A DNA stretch of 64,000 nucleotides, from positions 1 through 64,000 of the forward strand of contig NZ_LWHQ01000015.1 in the NCBI RefSeq assembly GCF_001653715.1, written 5' to 3'. The position numbers and the translations under genes were made by a program. Each line of letters starts with the position of its first letter. The stretch's first letter is position 1. The notes under the pieces are model-generated. The model saw only the letters and a program-made list of their open reading frames with translations, was not told the DNA's origin and did not search any database. Source of the DNA: Methylobacterium platani. GTDB lineage: Bacteria > Pseudomonadota > Alphaproteobacteria > Rhizobiales > Beijerinckiaceae. Positions 50,271 to 59,367 of the stretch are shown piece by piece.

Positions 50271-50483
50271 GGGCGGACGGGCCGCCATCGGAGACCAACG
50301 GCAGCCCTGATTGGAAGCAACCTCCAAGATTTTGATTTTACCTTGAAATTTTGAGCGCGTGATTCCCGCTCCCACTTGCGAGAGGGAGACCTGTGCGAAA
50401 CTGAAACCGCCTTTGGCCGCAAGGCGTGCAGACACTCGCCGCCTCGTTTCATCCGCAAGGGACGGAAAAGCCGGCAAACAACT

Positions 50484-50521
50484 GATACGAAATCCGGAAG
50501 ATCACTTCCGGATTTCGTATC
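50484..50521. repeat. 17-bp perfect hairpin
   Basis: gatacgaaatccggaag (50484-50500) and cttccggatttcgtatc (50505-50521) are perfectly complementary around the loop atca. No T-run follows. The gatacgaaat/atttcgtatc motif recurs in part at 50577-50590 (cggaaatcgtatg). Confidence 0.9.
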
Positions 50522-50549
50522 GCGAGCCCGCGCGGCGTCTGAGCGAAGC

Positions 50550-50585
50550 CGATTTCCGCATCGCGAAGCGATCAATCGGAAATCG
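50550..50585. repeat. 9-bp hairpin, related to the adjacent repeat
   Basis: cgatttccg (50550-50558) and cggaaatcg (50577-50585) are perfectly inverted with an 18-base loop that itself contains gcatcgcgaagcgat. It may be a degenerate copy of the 50484-50521 unit. Confidence 0.65.
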
Positions 50586-50592
50586 TATGAAA

Positions 50593-50646
50593 CCCTCGGT
50601 CATCCCGGGCTCTCGACGTCGCCGAGCCCCGGGATGACATCGAGGG
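50593..50646. repeat. 17-bp hairpin with 2-base bulge
   Basis: ccctcggtcatcccggg (50593-50609) pairs with cccgggatgacatcgaggg (50628-50646), with two extra bases on the right arm. The sequence gccccgggatgac also occurs at 48504-48516, at the start of the DUF4112 gene. Confidence 0.7.
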
Positions 50647-50687
50647 TGAGATGACGGGGGTTATGCTTCGTCTCGGGCCTGAAGCGT

Positions 50688-51140
50688 CTACTTCGCCGGA
50701 TCGACCAGCGTCAGCTTGCCCTCGAACGGCCTGTCCTGCTTCGAGGTGGCGGTGCAGCCGTAGGTGTACTCGCCCGGCGCGATGGTGCGCAGGCGGATCT
50801 CGCCCTTGCCGTTGGCCTTGACCAGGTAGGCGTCGTTGCTCGCCACGTGGACGACGTCGCCGTTGGCGTGCAGCACGTTCTTGTTCTGGAAGATCTGCGG
50901 CGCGGTGAGCGAGACCTGCAGGTTCGACTGGTTGGTCACGTGCAGGTCGACGTTGCTCTGGGCCGGCAGGCGCAGCTCGGCGGGGGCGCAGGCCGGCACG
51001 CCGTTCTCGGCGGTGATCGTCACCTCGACCGGGGGCATCGCGTCGGTCTTGGGCGGCGGCAGGTCGTTGGCGGCGCGGGCGCCGCTCGTGAGGACGACGG
51101 CGAGGAGGGCGGCCGCAGCGGCGCGGGTCGGGAACGGCAT
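50688..51140 (-). CDS. Secreted cupredoxin-like protein
   Basis: 150 residues. Signal peptide RAAAAALLAVVLTSGARA. The mature part is beta-rich and ends with GEYTYGCTATSKQDRPFEGKLTLVD, resembling the C-terminal strands of cupredoxin-fold proteins where the Cys is a copper ligand. The usual downstream His and Met ligands are not seen, so copper binding is doubtful; a second Cys (VPACAP) could form a disulfide. It is divergent from the ABC binding protein gene. The ATG at 51140 starts the signal peptide. Confidence 0.65.
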   Translation of the reverse strand: MPFPTRAAAAALLAVVLTSGARAANDLPPPKTDAMPPVEVTITAENGVPACAPAELRLPAQSNVDLHVTNQSNLQVSLTAPQIFQNKNVLHANGDVVHVASNDAYLVKANGKGEIRLRTIAPGEYTYGCTATSKQDRPFEGKLTLVDPAK

Positions 51141-51379
51141 CGGGGGCTCCTGTCGGAGGGGGTTGACGGGGGTCGAGGCCTGAACGCCATCGCGCGGCCG
51201 ATGTTTCCCCCCGCGACCCGATGCCCGTGCGGCGGACAAGAGACGACAACTCTTCTATCCGATGGCGCCGCCGGAGACGAATCGTCTCCGGACAAGGCGG
51301 AAATTGCCGCGCTTCGTCCATTGCGCCGGCGCTGCATTGCAGCAAGGATGGCGCCCGAACGACGACGGGGACCCGAAGG

Positions 51380-53014
51380 ATGATTATCGACCGCCGCGAC
51401 GCCCTCAAGCGGGCCGGCCTCCTCGCGCTCGGCACCGCGGCCTGGAGCCCGGCGGCCCTGACGCGCGCGCTGGCCCAGGGCGCGGCCCAAGCGACCGCCC
51501 AGGCGCCCCGGCGCGGCGGCGTGCTGACGGTGCAGCTCAACGGCGAGCAGCGGGTGCTCAACCCGGCGATCCGCGCCTCGACCGGCGTCTACGTCATCAC
51601 CTCGAAGATCGTCGAGCCGCTGGTCGACCTCGACCAGGACGGCAAGCCGGCCGGCGTTCTGGCCACCGCCTGGGAGGCGGCGCCCGACGGCAAGACCGTG
51701 ACCTTCAAGTTACGCCCGGGCGTGACCTGGCACGACGGCAAGCCCTTCACCTCCGCGGACGTGCAGTACACCGCGATGGAGATGTGGAAGAAATACCTCA
51801 ACTACGGCACGCAGCTTCAGCAATACCTCGACGCCGTCGACACCCCCGATGCCCACACGGCGGTGTTCCGCTATTCCCGGCCGATGCCGCTCGACCTGCT
51901 GCTGCGGGCTCTGTGCGACCTCGGCTACGTCGCGCCGCGGCACGTCTTCGAGGGCACGAACGTGCTCGAGAACCCGGCCAACACCGCGCCGATCGGCACC
52001 GGGCCGTTCAAGTTCGTCGGCTATGAGCGCGGCCAGCACGTCATCGCGGAGCGCAACCCGAGCTACTGGCGCGAGGGCTTCCCCTATCTCGACCGGATCG
52101 TCTGGCGCTTCATCACCGACAAGGCGGCGGCCTCCGCCGCGCTCGAGACCGGCCAGGTCCAGCTCTCGACGTACAACGCGCTGGCGCTCGCCGATCTCGA
52201 CCGGCTGAAGTCGGATCCGCGCTTCACCGTGTCGAGCAAGGGGCTGGAGGCCAACGCCTTCAACAACACGCTCGAGTTCAACACCCGCCGCAAGGAACTC
52301 TCGGACGTCAGGGTGCGCCGGGCGATCGCGCACGCCATCGACGTGCCGTTCTTCATCGAGAACTTCATCTACGGCCTCGGCAAGCCGGCGACCGGGCCGA
52401 TCCCGTCCTCCTCGACCGCCTTCTACCCGGACAACCCGGTCCCCTACCCGTTCGACGCGAAGAAGGCGGCCGCGCTCCTCGACGAGGCCGGCTACAAGCG
52501 CGGGGCGGGCGGCACCCGCTTCGCGCTGAAGCTCGTGCCGATCATGAACGGCGAGGACGTGCCCTTGCTCGCCACCTTCATCCAGCAATCGCTGCAGGCG
52601 GTGGGCATCAAGGTCGACATCGTCAACCTCGACACCGCGGGCGCGCTGTCCACGGTCTACCGTGACTGGAACTTCGACCTCGCCACCGGCTGGCACCAGT
52701 ATCGCGGCGACCCGGCGGTCTCGACCACCGTGTGGTACCGCTCCGGCTCGCCGAAGGGCGCGCCCTGGACCAACCAGTACGGCTGGCAATCCGACCTCGT
52801 CGACCGCCTCACCGACGAGGCGGCGAGCGAGCTCGATCCGGGCAAGCGCAAGGCGCTCTACGCCCAGTGGGTGCGTGCGGTGAACGACGAGATCCCGGTC
52901 TGGATGATGACCGAGCGCACCTTCCTGTCGGCGACGAGCAAGCGCGTACACGGCGACCACAACACCCCGCGCTGGGGCTCGGCCGACTGGCACGATGCAT
53001 GGATCGAGGCGTGA
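51380..53014 (+). CDS. Oligopeptide-type ABC transporter binding protein
   Basis: 544 residues, family SBP_bac_5. The N-terminus MIIDRRDALKRAGLLALG resembles a twin-arginine export signal. Conserved blocks: GVLTVQLNGEQRVLNPAI, WHDGKPFTSADVQYT, GTGPFKFVGYERGQ and PYPFDAKKAAALLDEAGYKRG. It binds peptides or similar solutes in the periplasm. The ATG at 51380 has gaagg directly upstream. It is the first gene of a five-gene operon, but a 114-bp repeat separates it from the permease genes. Confidence 0.92.
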   Translation: MIIDRRDALKRAGLLALGTAAWSPAALTRALAQGAAQATAQAPRRGGVLTVQLNGEQRVLNPAIRASTGVYVITSKIVEPLVDLDQDGKPAGVLATAWEAAPDGKTVTFKLRPGVTWHDGKPFTSADVQYTAMEMWKKYLNYGTQLQQYLDAVDTPDAHTAVFRYSRPMPLDLLLRALCDLGYVAPRHVFEGTNVLENPANTAPIGTGPFKFVGYERGQHVIAERNPSYWREGFPYLDRIVWRFITDKAAASAALETGQVQLSTYNALALADLDRLKSDPRFTVSSKGLEANAFNNTLEFNTRRKELSDVRVRRAIAHAIDVPFFIENFIYGLGKPATGPIPSSSTAFYPDNPVPYPFDAKKAAALLDEAGYKRGAGGTRFALKLVPIMNGEDVPLLATFIQQSLQAVGIKVDIVNLDTAGALSTVYRDWNFDLATGWHQYRGDPAVSTTVWYRSGSPKGAPWTNQYGWQSDLVDRLTDEAASELDPGKRKALYAQWVRAVNDEIPVWMMTERTFLSATSKRVHGDHNTPRWGSADWHDAWIEA

Positions 53015-53058
53015 GAGCTTCGTCGATGACGCGCGCCACGCTCAACCCTCCCCCCGCT

Positions 53059-53172
53059 GCGGGGGAGGGTGGCTCCCGGAGGGGGCCGGGAGAGGGGCGG
53101 CGCGACGCCGATCCAGCGCGCACCCTCCGGAACGGTTCCGCCACATCCGGACACGCGGTTCCCCTCTCCCGC
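53059..53172 (+). repeat. 114-bp dispersed intergenic repeat, copy 2
   Basis: Second copy of the element at 3271-3384, in opposite orientation and the same length. The flanks extend as palindromic C/G-rich arms: ccctccccccgctgcgggg before, and ccctcccccgcggaggggg after (about 53190-53212). It sits inside the ABC operon between the binding protein and the first permease, where its structures may reduce downstream expression. Confidence 0.75.
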
Positions 53173-53243
53173 CCCACTCCGTGGGGCACCCTCCCCCGCG
53201 GAGGGGGGAGGGTTCGAGGCGTCGCGGCGCCCGAGGCTATCCG

Positions 53244-54221
53244 ATGACCATCCTCCTCCTGGCGCTCCGCCGCCTCGCCGCCAGCCTGCCGACGCTCCTC
53301 GTCATCCTGGCGGGGCTGTTCCTGCTGCTCCAGCTCGCCCCCGGCGACACGGTCGACGCCCTGATGGCCCAGATGGGCGGCGGCGATCCGGCGACCGCCG
53401 AGGAGCTGCGCCGCTATTACGGGCTCGACCTGCCGGCGGCGGCCCAGCTCGCGCGCTATCTCTGGCGGCTGGTGCAGCTCGACCTCGGCCAGTCGGCGAT
53501 CTACGGCAAGCCCGTCGCGACGGTGATCGCCGAGCGGCTGCCGGTGACGCTGATGCTGATGGGAGCCTCCCTCACCCTCGCCTTCCTCGGCGGGACCTTC
53601 CTCGGCGTGCTCGCGGCCCGGCGGATCGGGCAATGGCCCGACACCCTGATCTCGACGCTGGGCCTGATGTTCTACGCCACGCCCTCGTTCTGGTTCGGCC
53701 TGATGGGGATCGTGCTGTTCGCGATCCATCTCGGCTGGCTGCCGGCCGGCGGCTTCGAGGAGGTCGGCGCCGGCCATACCGGCCTCGCGCGGGTGCTCGA
53801 CATCGCCCGCCACCTCGTCCTGCCGACCCTGACGCTGGCTCTCGTCTTCCTCGCAACCTACCTGCGGATCATGCGCGCCTCGATGCTGGAGGTGATGAGC
53901 CTCGACTACGTCCGTACCGCCCGGGCGAAGGGTTTGGGCGAGACCGGCGTGATCGTGCATCACGCATTGCGCAACGCGCTCCTGCCCATGGTGACGCTGG
54001 TGGGCCTGCAGGCCGGCACGATGCTCGGCGGCTCGGTGGTGGTCGAGAGCGTGTTCGCGCTGCCGGGCCTCGGGCGGCTCGCCTACGAATCGGTGGTGCA
54101 GCGCGACCTCAACACGCTGCTGGGCATCGTGTTCGTCTCGGCGCTCCTCGTCATCACGGTCAATTTCGCGGTCGATCTCGTCTACGGCCGGCTCGATCCG
54201 CGCATCGCGGCGGGGCGCTGA
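53244..54221 (+). CDS. ABC transporter permease, DppB type
   Basis: 325 residues, six membrane segments. It starts MTILLLALRRLAASLPTLLVI and has QLAPGDTVDALM, FYATPSFWFGLM, YVRTARAKGLGE and GGSVVVESVFALPGLGRLAYE, the DppB signature order. It is 4 bases before the DppC-type partner. The ATG at 53244 is the first after the repeat. Confidence 0.93.
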   Translation: MTILLLALRRLAASLPTLLVILAGLFLLLQLAPGDTVDALMAQMGGGDPATAEELRRYYGLDLPAAAQLARYLWRLVQLDLGQSAIYGKPVATVIAERLPVTLMLMGASLTLAFLGGTFLGVLAARRIGQWPDTLISTLGLMFYATPSFWFGLMGIVLFAIHLGWLPAGGFEEVGAGHTGLARVLDIARHLVLPTLTLALVFLATYLRIMRASMLEVMSLDYVRTARAKGLGETGVIVHHALRNALLPMVTLVGLQAGTMLGGSVVVESVFALPGLGRLAYESVVQRDLNTLLGIVFVSALLVITVNFAVDLVYGRLDPRIAAGR

Positions 54222-54225
54222 CGCG

Positions 54226-55077
54226 ATGGCGGCCCTGCAGCGCTACCTGCGCAATCCAGCGGCGATTCTCGGCGCCGTGCTCCTCCTGCTGGTGATCGCG
54301 GTGGCGCTCGCCGCGCCGGTGCTGTTCCCCAAGGACCCGCTCGGCCTCGCCGGCCGGCCGCTGCAATGGCCCTTCGCCAACCCGAAGGTCTGGCTCGGCA
54401 CCGATTCGAGCGGGCGCGACATCGCCGCCCAGGTCTTCCACGGCGCCCGGGTCTCGCTGCTGATCGGCCTCGTCGCGACGGTGATCGCCATCGCGATCGG
54501 CATCGCGGTCGGGGCGGTGGCGGGCTTCTACGGCGGCCTCGTCGACGACGTCCTGATGCGGGTGACGGAGGCGTTCCAGACCCTGCCGAACTTCCTCCTG
54601 CTCCTCGTGCTCGTCGCGGTGTTCGGCTCGGACATCACGACCGTCACGGTGGCGATCGGCCTCGTCTCCTGGCCGGCCCCGGCGCGGCTGACGCGGGCGG
54701 AGTTCCTGACCCTGCGCAACCGCGAATTCGTCCAGGCCTGCCGGGTGCTCGGCATGGGCGACATCCGCATCATCGCCCGCGAGATCCTGCCCAATGCGCT
54801 CCCCCCGGTGATCGTCTATGCCAGCGTGGTGATGGCGGTGGCGATCCTGCTCGAGAGCGCGCTCGCCTTCCTCAACCTGTCGGATCCGAACGTCGCCTCC
54901 TGGGGCAACCTGATCGGGGCCGGGCGCGGCGTGCTGCGCACCCAATGGTACGTCTCGGCGATTCCCGGCGTCGCGATCCTGGTGACGGTGCTCGCCGTGT
55001 CCCTGGTCGGCCAGGGCCTCAACGACGCCCTCAACCCGCGCCTGCGCGGCCCCGCCCCGGTCAAGGCCGCATCATGA
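54226..55077 (+). CDS. ABC transporter permease, DppC type
   Basis: 283 residues. WLGTDSSGRDIAAQVFHGARVS and QACRVLGMGDIRIIAREILPNALPPVI are the expected DppC motifs. It forms the heterodimeric channel with the preceding gene. Its stop overlaps the ATPase start (ATGA). Confidence 0.93.
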   Translation: MAALQRYLRNPAAILGAVLLLLVIAVALAAPVLFPKDPLGLAGRPLQWPFANPKVWLGTDSSGRDIAAQVFHGARVSLLIGLVATVIAIAIGIAVGAVAGFYGGLVDDVLMRVTEAFQTLPNFLLLLVLVAVFGSDITTVTVAIGLVSWPAPARLTRAEFLTLRNREFVQACRVLGMGDIRIIAREILPNALPPVIVYASVVMAVAILLESALAFLNLSDPNVASWGNLIGAGRGVLRTQWYVSAIPGVAILVTVLAVSLVGQGLNDALNPRLRGPAPVKAAS

Positions 55078-56702
55078 GCGAGCTTCTCTCGGTCCAAGGC
55101 CTCTCGGTCCGCCTGCCGCCGGGGGGCGACCGCAGCCACGCGCTGACCGACGTCTCGCTGGCGCTGGCGGCGAACGAGATCCTGTGCGTCGTCGGCGAGT
55201 CCGGCTCGGGCAAGTCGGTGCTGGCCAACACGGTGATGCGTCTGCTGCCCCCGGGCGTGCGGCCCGACGGCGGCGCGGTGCTGTTCCAGGGCCGCGACCT
55301 CGTCGATGCCTCGGAGGCCGAGATGCGGCGCCTGCGGGGGCGTCAGATCGGCATGATCTTCCAGGAGCCGATGACGGCCCTGAATCCCCTGCGCCGGGCC
55401 GGCGACCAGATCGCCGAGACCTTCCGCATCCACACCTCCCTCAGTGCCCGCGAGATCCGCGAGAAGACCCTGGCGCTGCTCGCCGAGGTGCGGATGCCGG
55501 ACCCGGCCGCGGCGCTCCGGGCCTATCCGCACGAATTGTCCGGCGGGCAGCGCCAGCGGGTGATGATCGCGATGGCGCTGGCGCTCGAGCCGGCTCTCCT
55601 CATCGCCGACGAGCCGACGACCGCCCTCGACGTGACGACGCAAGGGCGCATCCTGGCGCTGATCCGCGAGATCCAGCAGCGGCGCGGCATGGGCGTCCTG
55701 TTCATCACCCACGATTTCGGCGTGGTGGCGGAGATCGCCGACCGGGTCGCGGTGATGCAGGCCGGCCGCCTCGTCGAGGAAGGACCCGCGGATGCCGTGC
55801 TCAACCGGCCGCGGGCGCCCTACACGCAGGCGCTGATCGCCGCGGTGCCGCCGCTCCTGCCGCGGTCGCGCGCACTCGCCGACGCCCCGGCGATCCTGGC
55901 GCTCGATCACGTCTCGAAGACCTACCGCAAGGGCGGCGGCCTCCTGCCCGGCCGGGCCCGGGTCACGCATGCGGTGAGGGACGTCGGGCTGTCGCTGCCG
56001 CGGGGCACGACCCTCGGCATCGTCGGCGAATCCGGCTCCGGCAAGTCGACGCTGGCGCGCTGCATCGTGCGGCTGCTCGATCCCGAGACCGGCACGATCC
56101 GCCTCGGCGACACCGATCTGGCGGCCCTGACGCGCCGGGAGATGCGCGCCCAGGCCCGCCGGGTGCAGATGGTGTTCCAGGATCCCTTCGCCTCGCTCAA
56201 CCCGCGGCGCCGGGCCGGCGAGCTGGTGGCGCAGGGGCCGATGCTGCAAGGCGTCTCCCGCTCCGAGGCGCTGGCGAAGGCGCGCGAGCTGTTCGGCCTC
56301 GTCGGGCTCGATCCCGCCGCGATGGACCGGTTCCCGCACGAGTTCTCCGGCGGCCAGCGCCAGCGCATCGGGCTCGCCCGGGCGCTGGCGCTCGAACCCG
56401 AGGTGCTGGTCGCCGACGAGCCGGTCTCGGCCCTCGACGTCTCGGTCCAGGCCCAGGTGCTGGCGCTCCTCGACGACTTGCGCGACCGCCTCGGCCTGTC
56501 GATGCTGTTCATCACCCACGACCTGCGGGTCGCCGGCCAGATCTGCGACCGCATCGCCGTAATGAAGGACGGCGAAGTCGTCGAGTCCGGCCCGACCGCC
56601 GAGGTCTTCGCCGCCCCGCAGGCCGCCTATACCCGCGCCCTCCTCGACGCGGTGCCCGGCCGCTCCTGGATCCCGGCGCGTCCCCAAGCACCCGCGGCCT
56701 GA
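55074..56702 (+). CDS. Fused double ATPase of the oligopeptide ABC transporter
   Basis: 542 residues with two complete ABC domains, equivalent to DppD plus DppF. Domain 1: Walker A GESGSGKS, signature LSGGQRQR, Walker [18 protein letters not shown]. Domain 2: [33 protein letters not shown]. The fused form is common in alphaproteobacterial Dpp/Gsi systems. Substrate undefined. Confidence 0.95.
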   Translation: MSELLSVQGLSVRLPPGGDRSHALTDVSLALAANEILCVVGESGSGKSVLANTVMRLLPPGVRPDGGAVLFQGRDLVDASEAEMRRLRGRQIGMIFQEPMTALNPLRRAGDQIAETFRIHTSLSAREIREKTLALLAEVRMPDPAAALRAYPHELSGGQRQRVMIAMALALEPALLIADEPTTALDVTTQGRILALIREIQQRRGMGVLFITHDFGVVAEIADRVAVMQAGRLVEEGPADAVLNRPRAPYTQALIAAVPPLLPRSRALADAPAILALDHVSKTYRKGGGLLPGRARVTHAVRDVGLSLPRGTTLGIVGESGSGKSTLARCIVRLLDPETGTIRLGDTDLAALTRREMRAQARRVQMVFQDPFASLNPRRRAGELVAQGPMLQGVSRSEALAKARELFGLVGLDPAAMDRFPHEFSGGQRQRIGLARALALEPEVLVADEPVSALDVSVQAQVLALLDDLRDRLGLSMLFITHDLRVAGQICDRIAVMKDGEVVESGPTAEVFAAPQAAYTRALLDAVPGRSWIPARPQAPAA

Positions 56703-56751
56703 AATGACTGCCTGCGGCCTGACGTTCCCGCCGCCCGAAGAGGATCACCCG

Positions 56752-57543
56752 ATGTCCCTCACCCTCGATCACCTCGTCATCGCGGTCGCCGACCTCGACG
56801 CCGCCTTCGCGGATTACTCGAGCCTCGGCTTCACGGTGATCCGCGGCGGCGAGCACCAGAACGGCATCACCCACAACGTGCTGGTGGTGCTCGAGGACGG
56901 CGCCTACCTGGAGCTGATCGCCTTCAAGAAGCCCGAGCCGGGCAACCGCTGGTCGGAGGTCTATCACCGCGCCGGCGAGGGCTTCCTCGACCACGCGCTC
57001 CTGCCCGGCGACATCGAGGCCGTGGTGAAGGCGGCGCAAGCCCGCGGGCTCGACATCGCCGATCCGATAGCCGGCGGCCGCTTCCGGCCGGACGGCGCCC
57101 GCCTCGACTGGAAGACCGCCCGGGCTCCGGGCTCCGACGTGCCGTTCCTGTGCGGCGACGTCACGCCCCGCTCCCTTCGCGTGCAGGAGGGCGACGTGCG
57201 CCGCCACGACAACGGCGTCACCGGGGTCGCGTCGCTGACGGTGGCGGTGCGCGACGCCGCGGCCTCGCGCGCCCGCTACGCCGCCCTGCTCGGCACCGGG
57301 TCCGAGGCGCCGGTGGTCGAGGCCGAGATCCTGGGGAGCCCGGCCCATGCCGTGACGCTGCCGCTCGGTCCCGCCACCACCGTCACCCTGGCGAGCCCGG
57401 CGGGGAGCGGCGGGGCGCTGGCCGACGCGCTGGCCGCCCGGGGCGAGGGCCCGGTCGCGGCGGTGTTCCGGGCCGGCCGGGCCGCGGGCGACCTCGACCT
57501 CGCGCTCACCCACGGGGCGCGGCTGGCGATCGCGGCGGGCTGA
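56752..57543 (+). CDS. Glyoxalase-like (VOC) protein
   Basis: 263 residues. The N-terminus LTLDHLVIAVADLDAAFADYSSLGFTVIRGGEHQNGITHNVLVVLEDGAYLELIAF is split here only by description; it carries the DHLVI and H-x-G-x-T-H-N pattern and ELI strand of the Glyoxalase_3 type. A second weaker VOC-like half follows (TGVASLTVAVRDAAASRARYAALLG). The ATG at 56752 is preferred over 56704. It lies 49 bases after the ATPase gene and may be in the same operon. Confidence 0.85.
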   Translation: MSLTLDHLVIAVADLDAAFADYSSLGFTVIRGGEHQNGITHNVLVVLEDGAYLELIAFKKPEPGNRWSEVYHRAGEGFLDHALLPGDIEAVVKAAQARGLDIADPIAGGRFRPDGARLDWKTARAPGSDVPFLCGDVTPRSLRVQEGDVRRHDNGVTGVASLTVAVRDAAASRARYAALLGTGSEAPVVEAEILGSPAHAVTLPLGPATTVTLASPAGSGGALADALAARGEGPVAAVFRAGRAAGDLDLALTHGARLAIAAG

Positions 57544-57639
57544 GCGGGCGGGCACCGGCGAGGCCCTGCGCTCAAGCGCATCTCGAGATCAAGTCCCCCT
57601 CCTGGTCGGCAGGGGCTTGATGAGCAGGCTCCGATACCG

Positions 57640-57669
57640 CGGCACCTTCGAACGGACTCGAAGGTGCCG
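57640..57669. repeat. 11-bp perfect hairpin
   Basis: cggcaccttcg (57640-57650) and cgaaggtgccg (57659-57669) pair perfectly with an 8-base loop. It lies between the convergent VOC and PAS genes and may act as a transcription barrier; no T-run is present. Confidence 0.8.
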
Positions 57670-57707
57670 GGCAAGTCCGAATGGGCGCCGGCGCTGATGC
57701 GCCGGAT

Positions 57708-57737
57708 GCCTTCGCATCGACGTGTCGATGCGAAGGC
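57708..57737. repeat. 14-bp perfect hairpin
   Basis: gccttcgcatcgac (57708-57721) and gtcgatgcgaaggc (57724-57737) pair perfectly around a 2-base loop. It is 39 bases after the preceding hairpin. Confidence 0.85.
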
Positions 57738-57771
57738 GCGAGGGTATGAGACAGGTCCGGACGAGCGGAGC

Positions 57772-58374
57772 CTAGTTCCTCCACGCCGGCGGCACAGGCT
57801 CGGCGGCGAGGCGGCGGCCGACCTCCAGCAGGAGCATGTCGGCGAGACGGCGCAGGAACGGATCGCGACACTCGTCGACGGCGCGGCGGAGGGCGAGGCC
57901 GTGCTCGGCGGCGCGCTCGAGCGGAGAATCCGGGGTGTCGACGTCGGCTTCCGCTTCGTCCCCGGCGTCCGTCGGGCAGCCCGTCAGGTCGATGATGACG
58001 CCCCGCCCCTCGATCGGTCGACCCGCATCGTCGTGGACGCAGCGACCGCAGGACAGGACCCGGCGCACGGATCCGTCCCGCGACAGCAGCCGGTAGGTGA
58101 CGACGTAGGACCCGCCCTCGTCGGCTGCCCGCTGGATGCGAGCCTTCACCGCTCCGCGGTCCTCCGGGTGGATGCGGGCGAGGAGGAGGGGGATCGGGGC
58201 GCCGCTGCGCAGGTCGGCCGGTTCGAGCTCGTACAGCGCCGCCATCCGGGCATCGCCGCACAGGACGTTGCGGCCGATGTCCCACTCCCAGGTCGCGACC
58301 GCATCCGGCGCCGCACACGCCGCGGCCAGCCCTTCCGGCGGAAGCTCCGCCGTTCCCTCACCTGTTCCCCGCAC
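57772..58374 (-). CDS. PAS domain protein
   Basis: 200 residues from a GTG. One PAS_3-like fold: ATWEWDIGRNVLCGDARMAALYEL, IHPEDRGAVKARIQRA, YRLLSRDGSVRRVLSCGRCVHDDAGRPIEGRGVIIDLT. A helical C-terminal region (LERAAEHGLALRRAVDECRDPFLRRLADMLLLEVGRRL) follows. No kinase or output domain, so it is a stand-alone sensor, perhaps a partner of another regulator. The cofactor is not evident. Confidence 0.8.
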   Translation of the reverse strand: MRGTGEGTAELPPEGLAAACAAPDAVATWEWDIGRNVLCGDARMAALYELEPADLRSGAPIPLLLARIHPEDRGAVKARIQRAADEGGSYVVTYRLLSRDGSVRRVLSCGRCVHDDAGRPIEGRGVIIDLTGCPTDAGDEAEADVDTPDSPLERAAEHGLALRRAVDECRDPFLRRLADMLLLEVGRRLAAEPVPPAWRN

Positions 58375-58823
58375 GCACCCCTCCGTCCATCCGAGTCCCG
58401 CGGGCGGGTCGTCTGCCCGAGAGAATCATCGCAACCATTGCGAGCACCAGTAGTTTTGCACTACCTCGTCGTCAAGCTTTGCAGGGGAAATCGGCGCCGG
58501 ACCGGCAATGCAGTCGCACGTACGATCAGCATGGCCACAGCGGAAGCGGGGATATCGCTAAAATTCGAGACGATGACGCATGACCACACCACGGCGCGCA
58601 TCCGGGACGGCTTCGCGCAGCCGCTCGCTTGATTGCATACTCCAATAAAGTATTTTAAAGACGAAGTTTCCCATGCCGGCCTTCACGCGCGCTCTCCTCG
58701 CCCGGCCAGGACCGCCCGCCCCGCGATGCGGCCCGGGCAGGGCCGCCCTACATCGCGGCGGGCGCCCTCTCCGGCCCGTCCTGGCGCGCGGCGCGCACCC
58801 GTCTTCTCTCTGTCCGGCCCCGC
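58375..58823. other. Intergenic region with AT-rich patch
   Basis: 449 bases without a credible gene. Bases 58430-58500 and especially 58628-58672 (tgcatactccaataaagtat followed by tttaaagacg) are strikingly AT-rich for this genome and probably contain promoters for the PAS gene (minus) and the DUF2721 gene (plus). Confidence 0.55.
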
Positions 58824-59300
58824 ATGATCCCCTCCGCCGATCCGTCCCAGGTCGACTCGACCGCCCACATCATCCAGGTGGCGCTGACGCCGGTCTTCCT
58901 GCTCTCGGGCATCGCGACGCTGCTCAACGTCTTCTCGACCCGGCACGCCCGCATCGCCGACCAGGTCGAGAAGCTGTCCGACCGCATCGCCGAGCGGCCC
59001 GGCGACCGGGCGAAGCTCCGGGACCTGCGCCGGCGCAGCCTCGCCCTCGACGTCGCGGTGGTGATCGCGGCGTTCGGCGGCGTCGCGATCTGCGGCGCGG
59101 TCCTGACCCTTTTCGTCGGCACCCTGCGGGATGCCGCGGTGGCGAGCGTGCTGTTCGCGTTGTTCGGCACCGCGATCGTCTGCACCCTCGCCTCGCTCGC
59201 CGCCTTCGCGGTCGAGATGATGCTGGCGAGCCGCACCGTGCGCACCGAGGTGGCCGAGCAGCAGCAGGAGGAAACCGCCGAGGACGCGGCGACGCGGTGA
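58824..59300 (+). CDS. DUF2721 family membrane protein
   Basis: 158 residues, three membrane segments: VALTPVFLLSGIATLLNVF, LDVAVVIAAFGGVAICGAVLTLF, and VLFALFGTAIVCTLASLAAFAVEM. A charged cytoplasmic loop with RHARIADQVEKL and RIAERPGDRAKLRDLRRR lies between the first two. DUF2721 function is unknown. Confidence 0.85.
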   Translation: MIPSADPSQVDSTAHIIQVALTPVFLLSGIATLLNVFSTRHARIADQVEKLSDRIAERPGDRAKLRDLRRRSLALDVAVVIAAFGGVAICGAVLTLFVGTLRDAAVASVLFALFGTAIVCTLASLAAFAVEMMLASRTVRTEVAEQQQEETAEDAATR

Positions 59301-59367
59301 GGGCGGAACCGCGGCCGGGCCGGCCGGTTCCCAGAGGACCCCTTCCCTCCCCGCAGCGGAGCCCGCC

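Larger units (their letters stand above)
50271..50687. other. Repeat-rich intergenic region after yejE
   Basis: 417 bases without a gene. It contains an AT-rich patch (50320-50352) followed by three palindromic units listed separately. Small open frames here are carried by the repeats and are not convincing. Confidence 0.7.

Noticed and set aside
50359..50654. Two overlapping 92-codon open frames after yejE
   Set aside because: They are carried by palindromic repeats and lack ribosome sites and protein-like composition.
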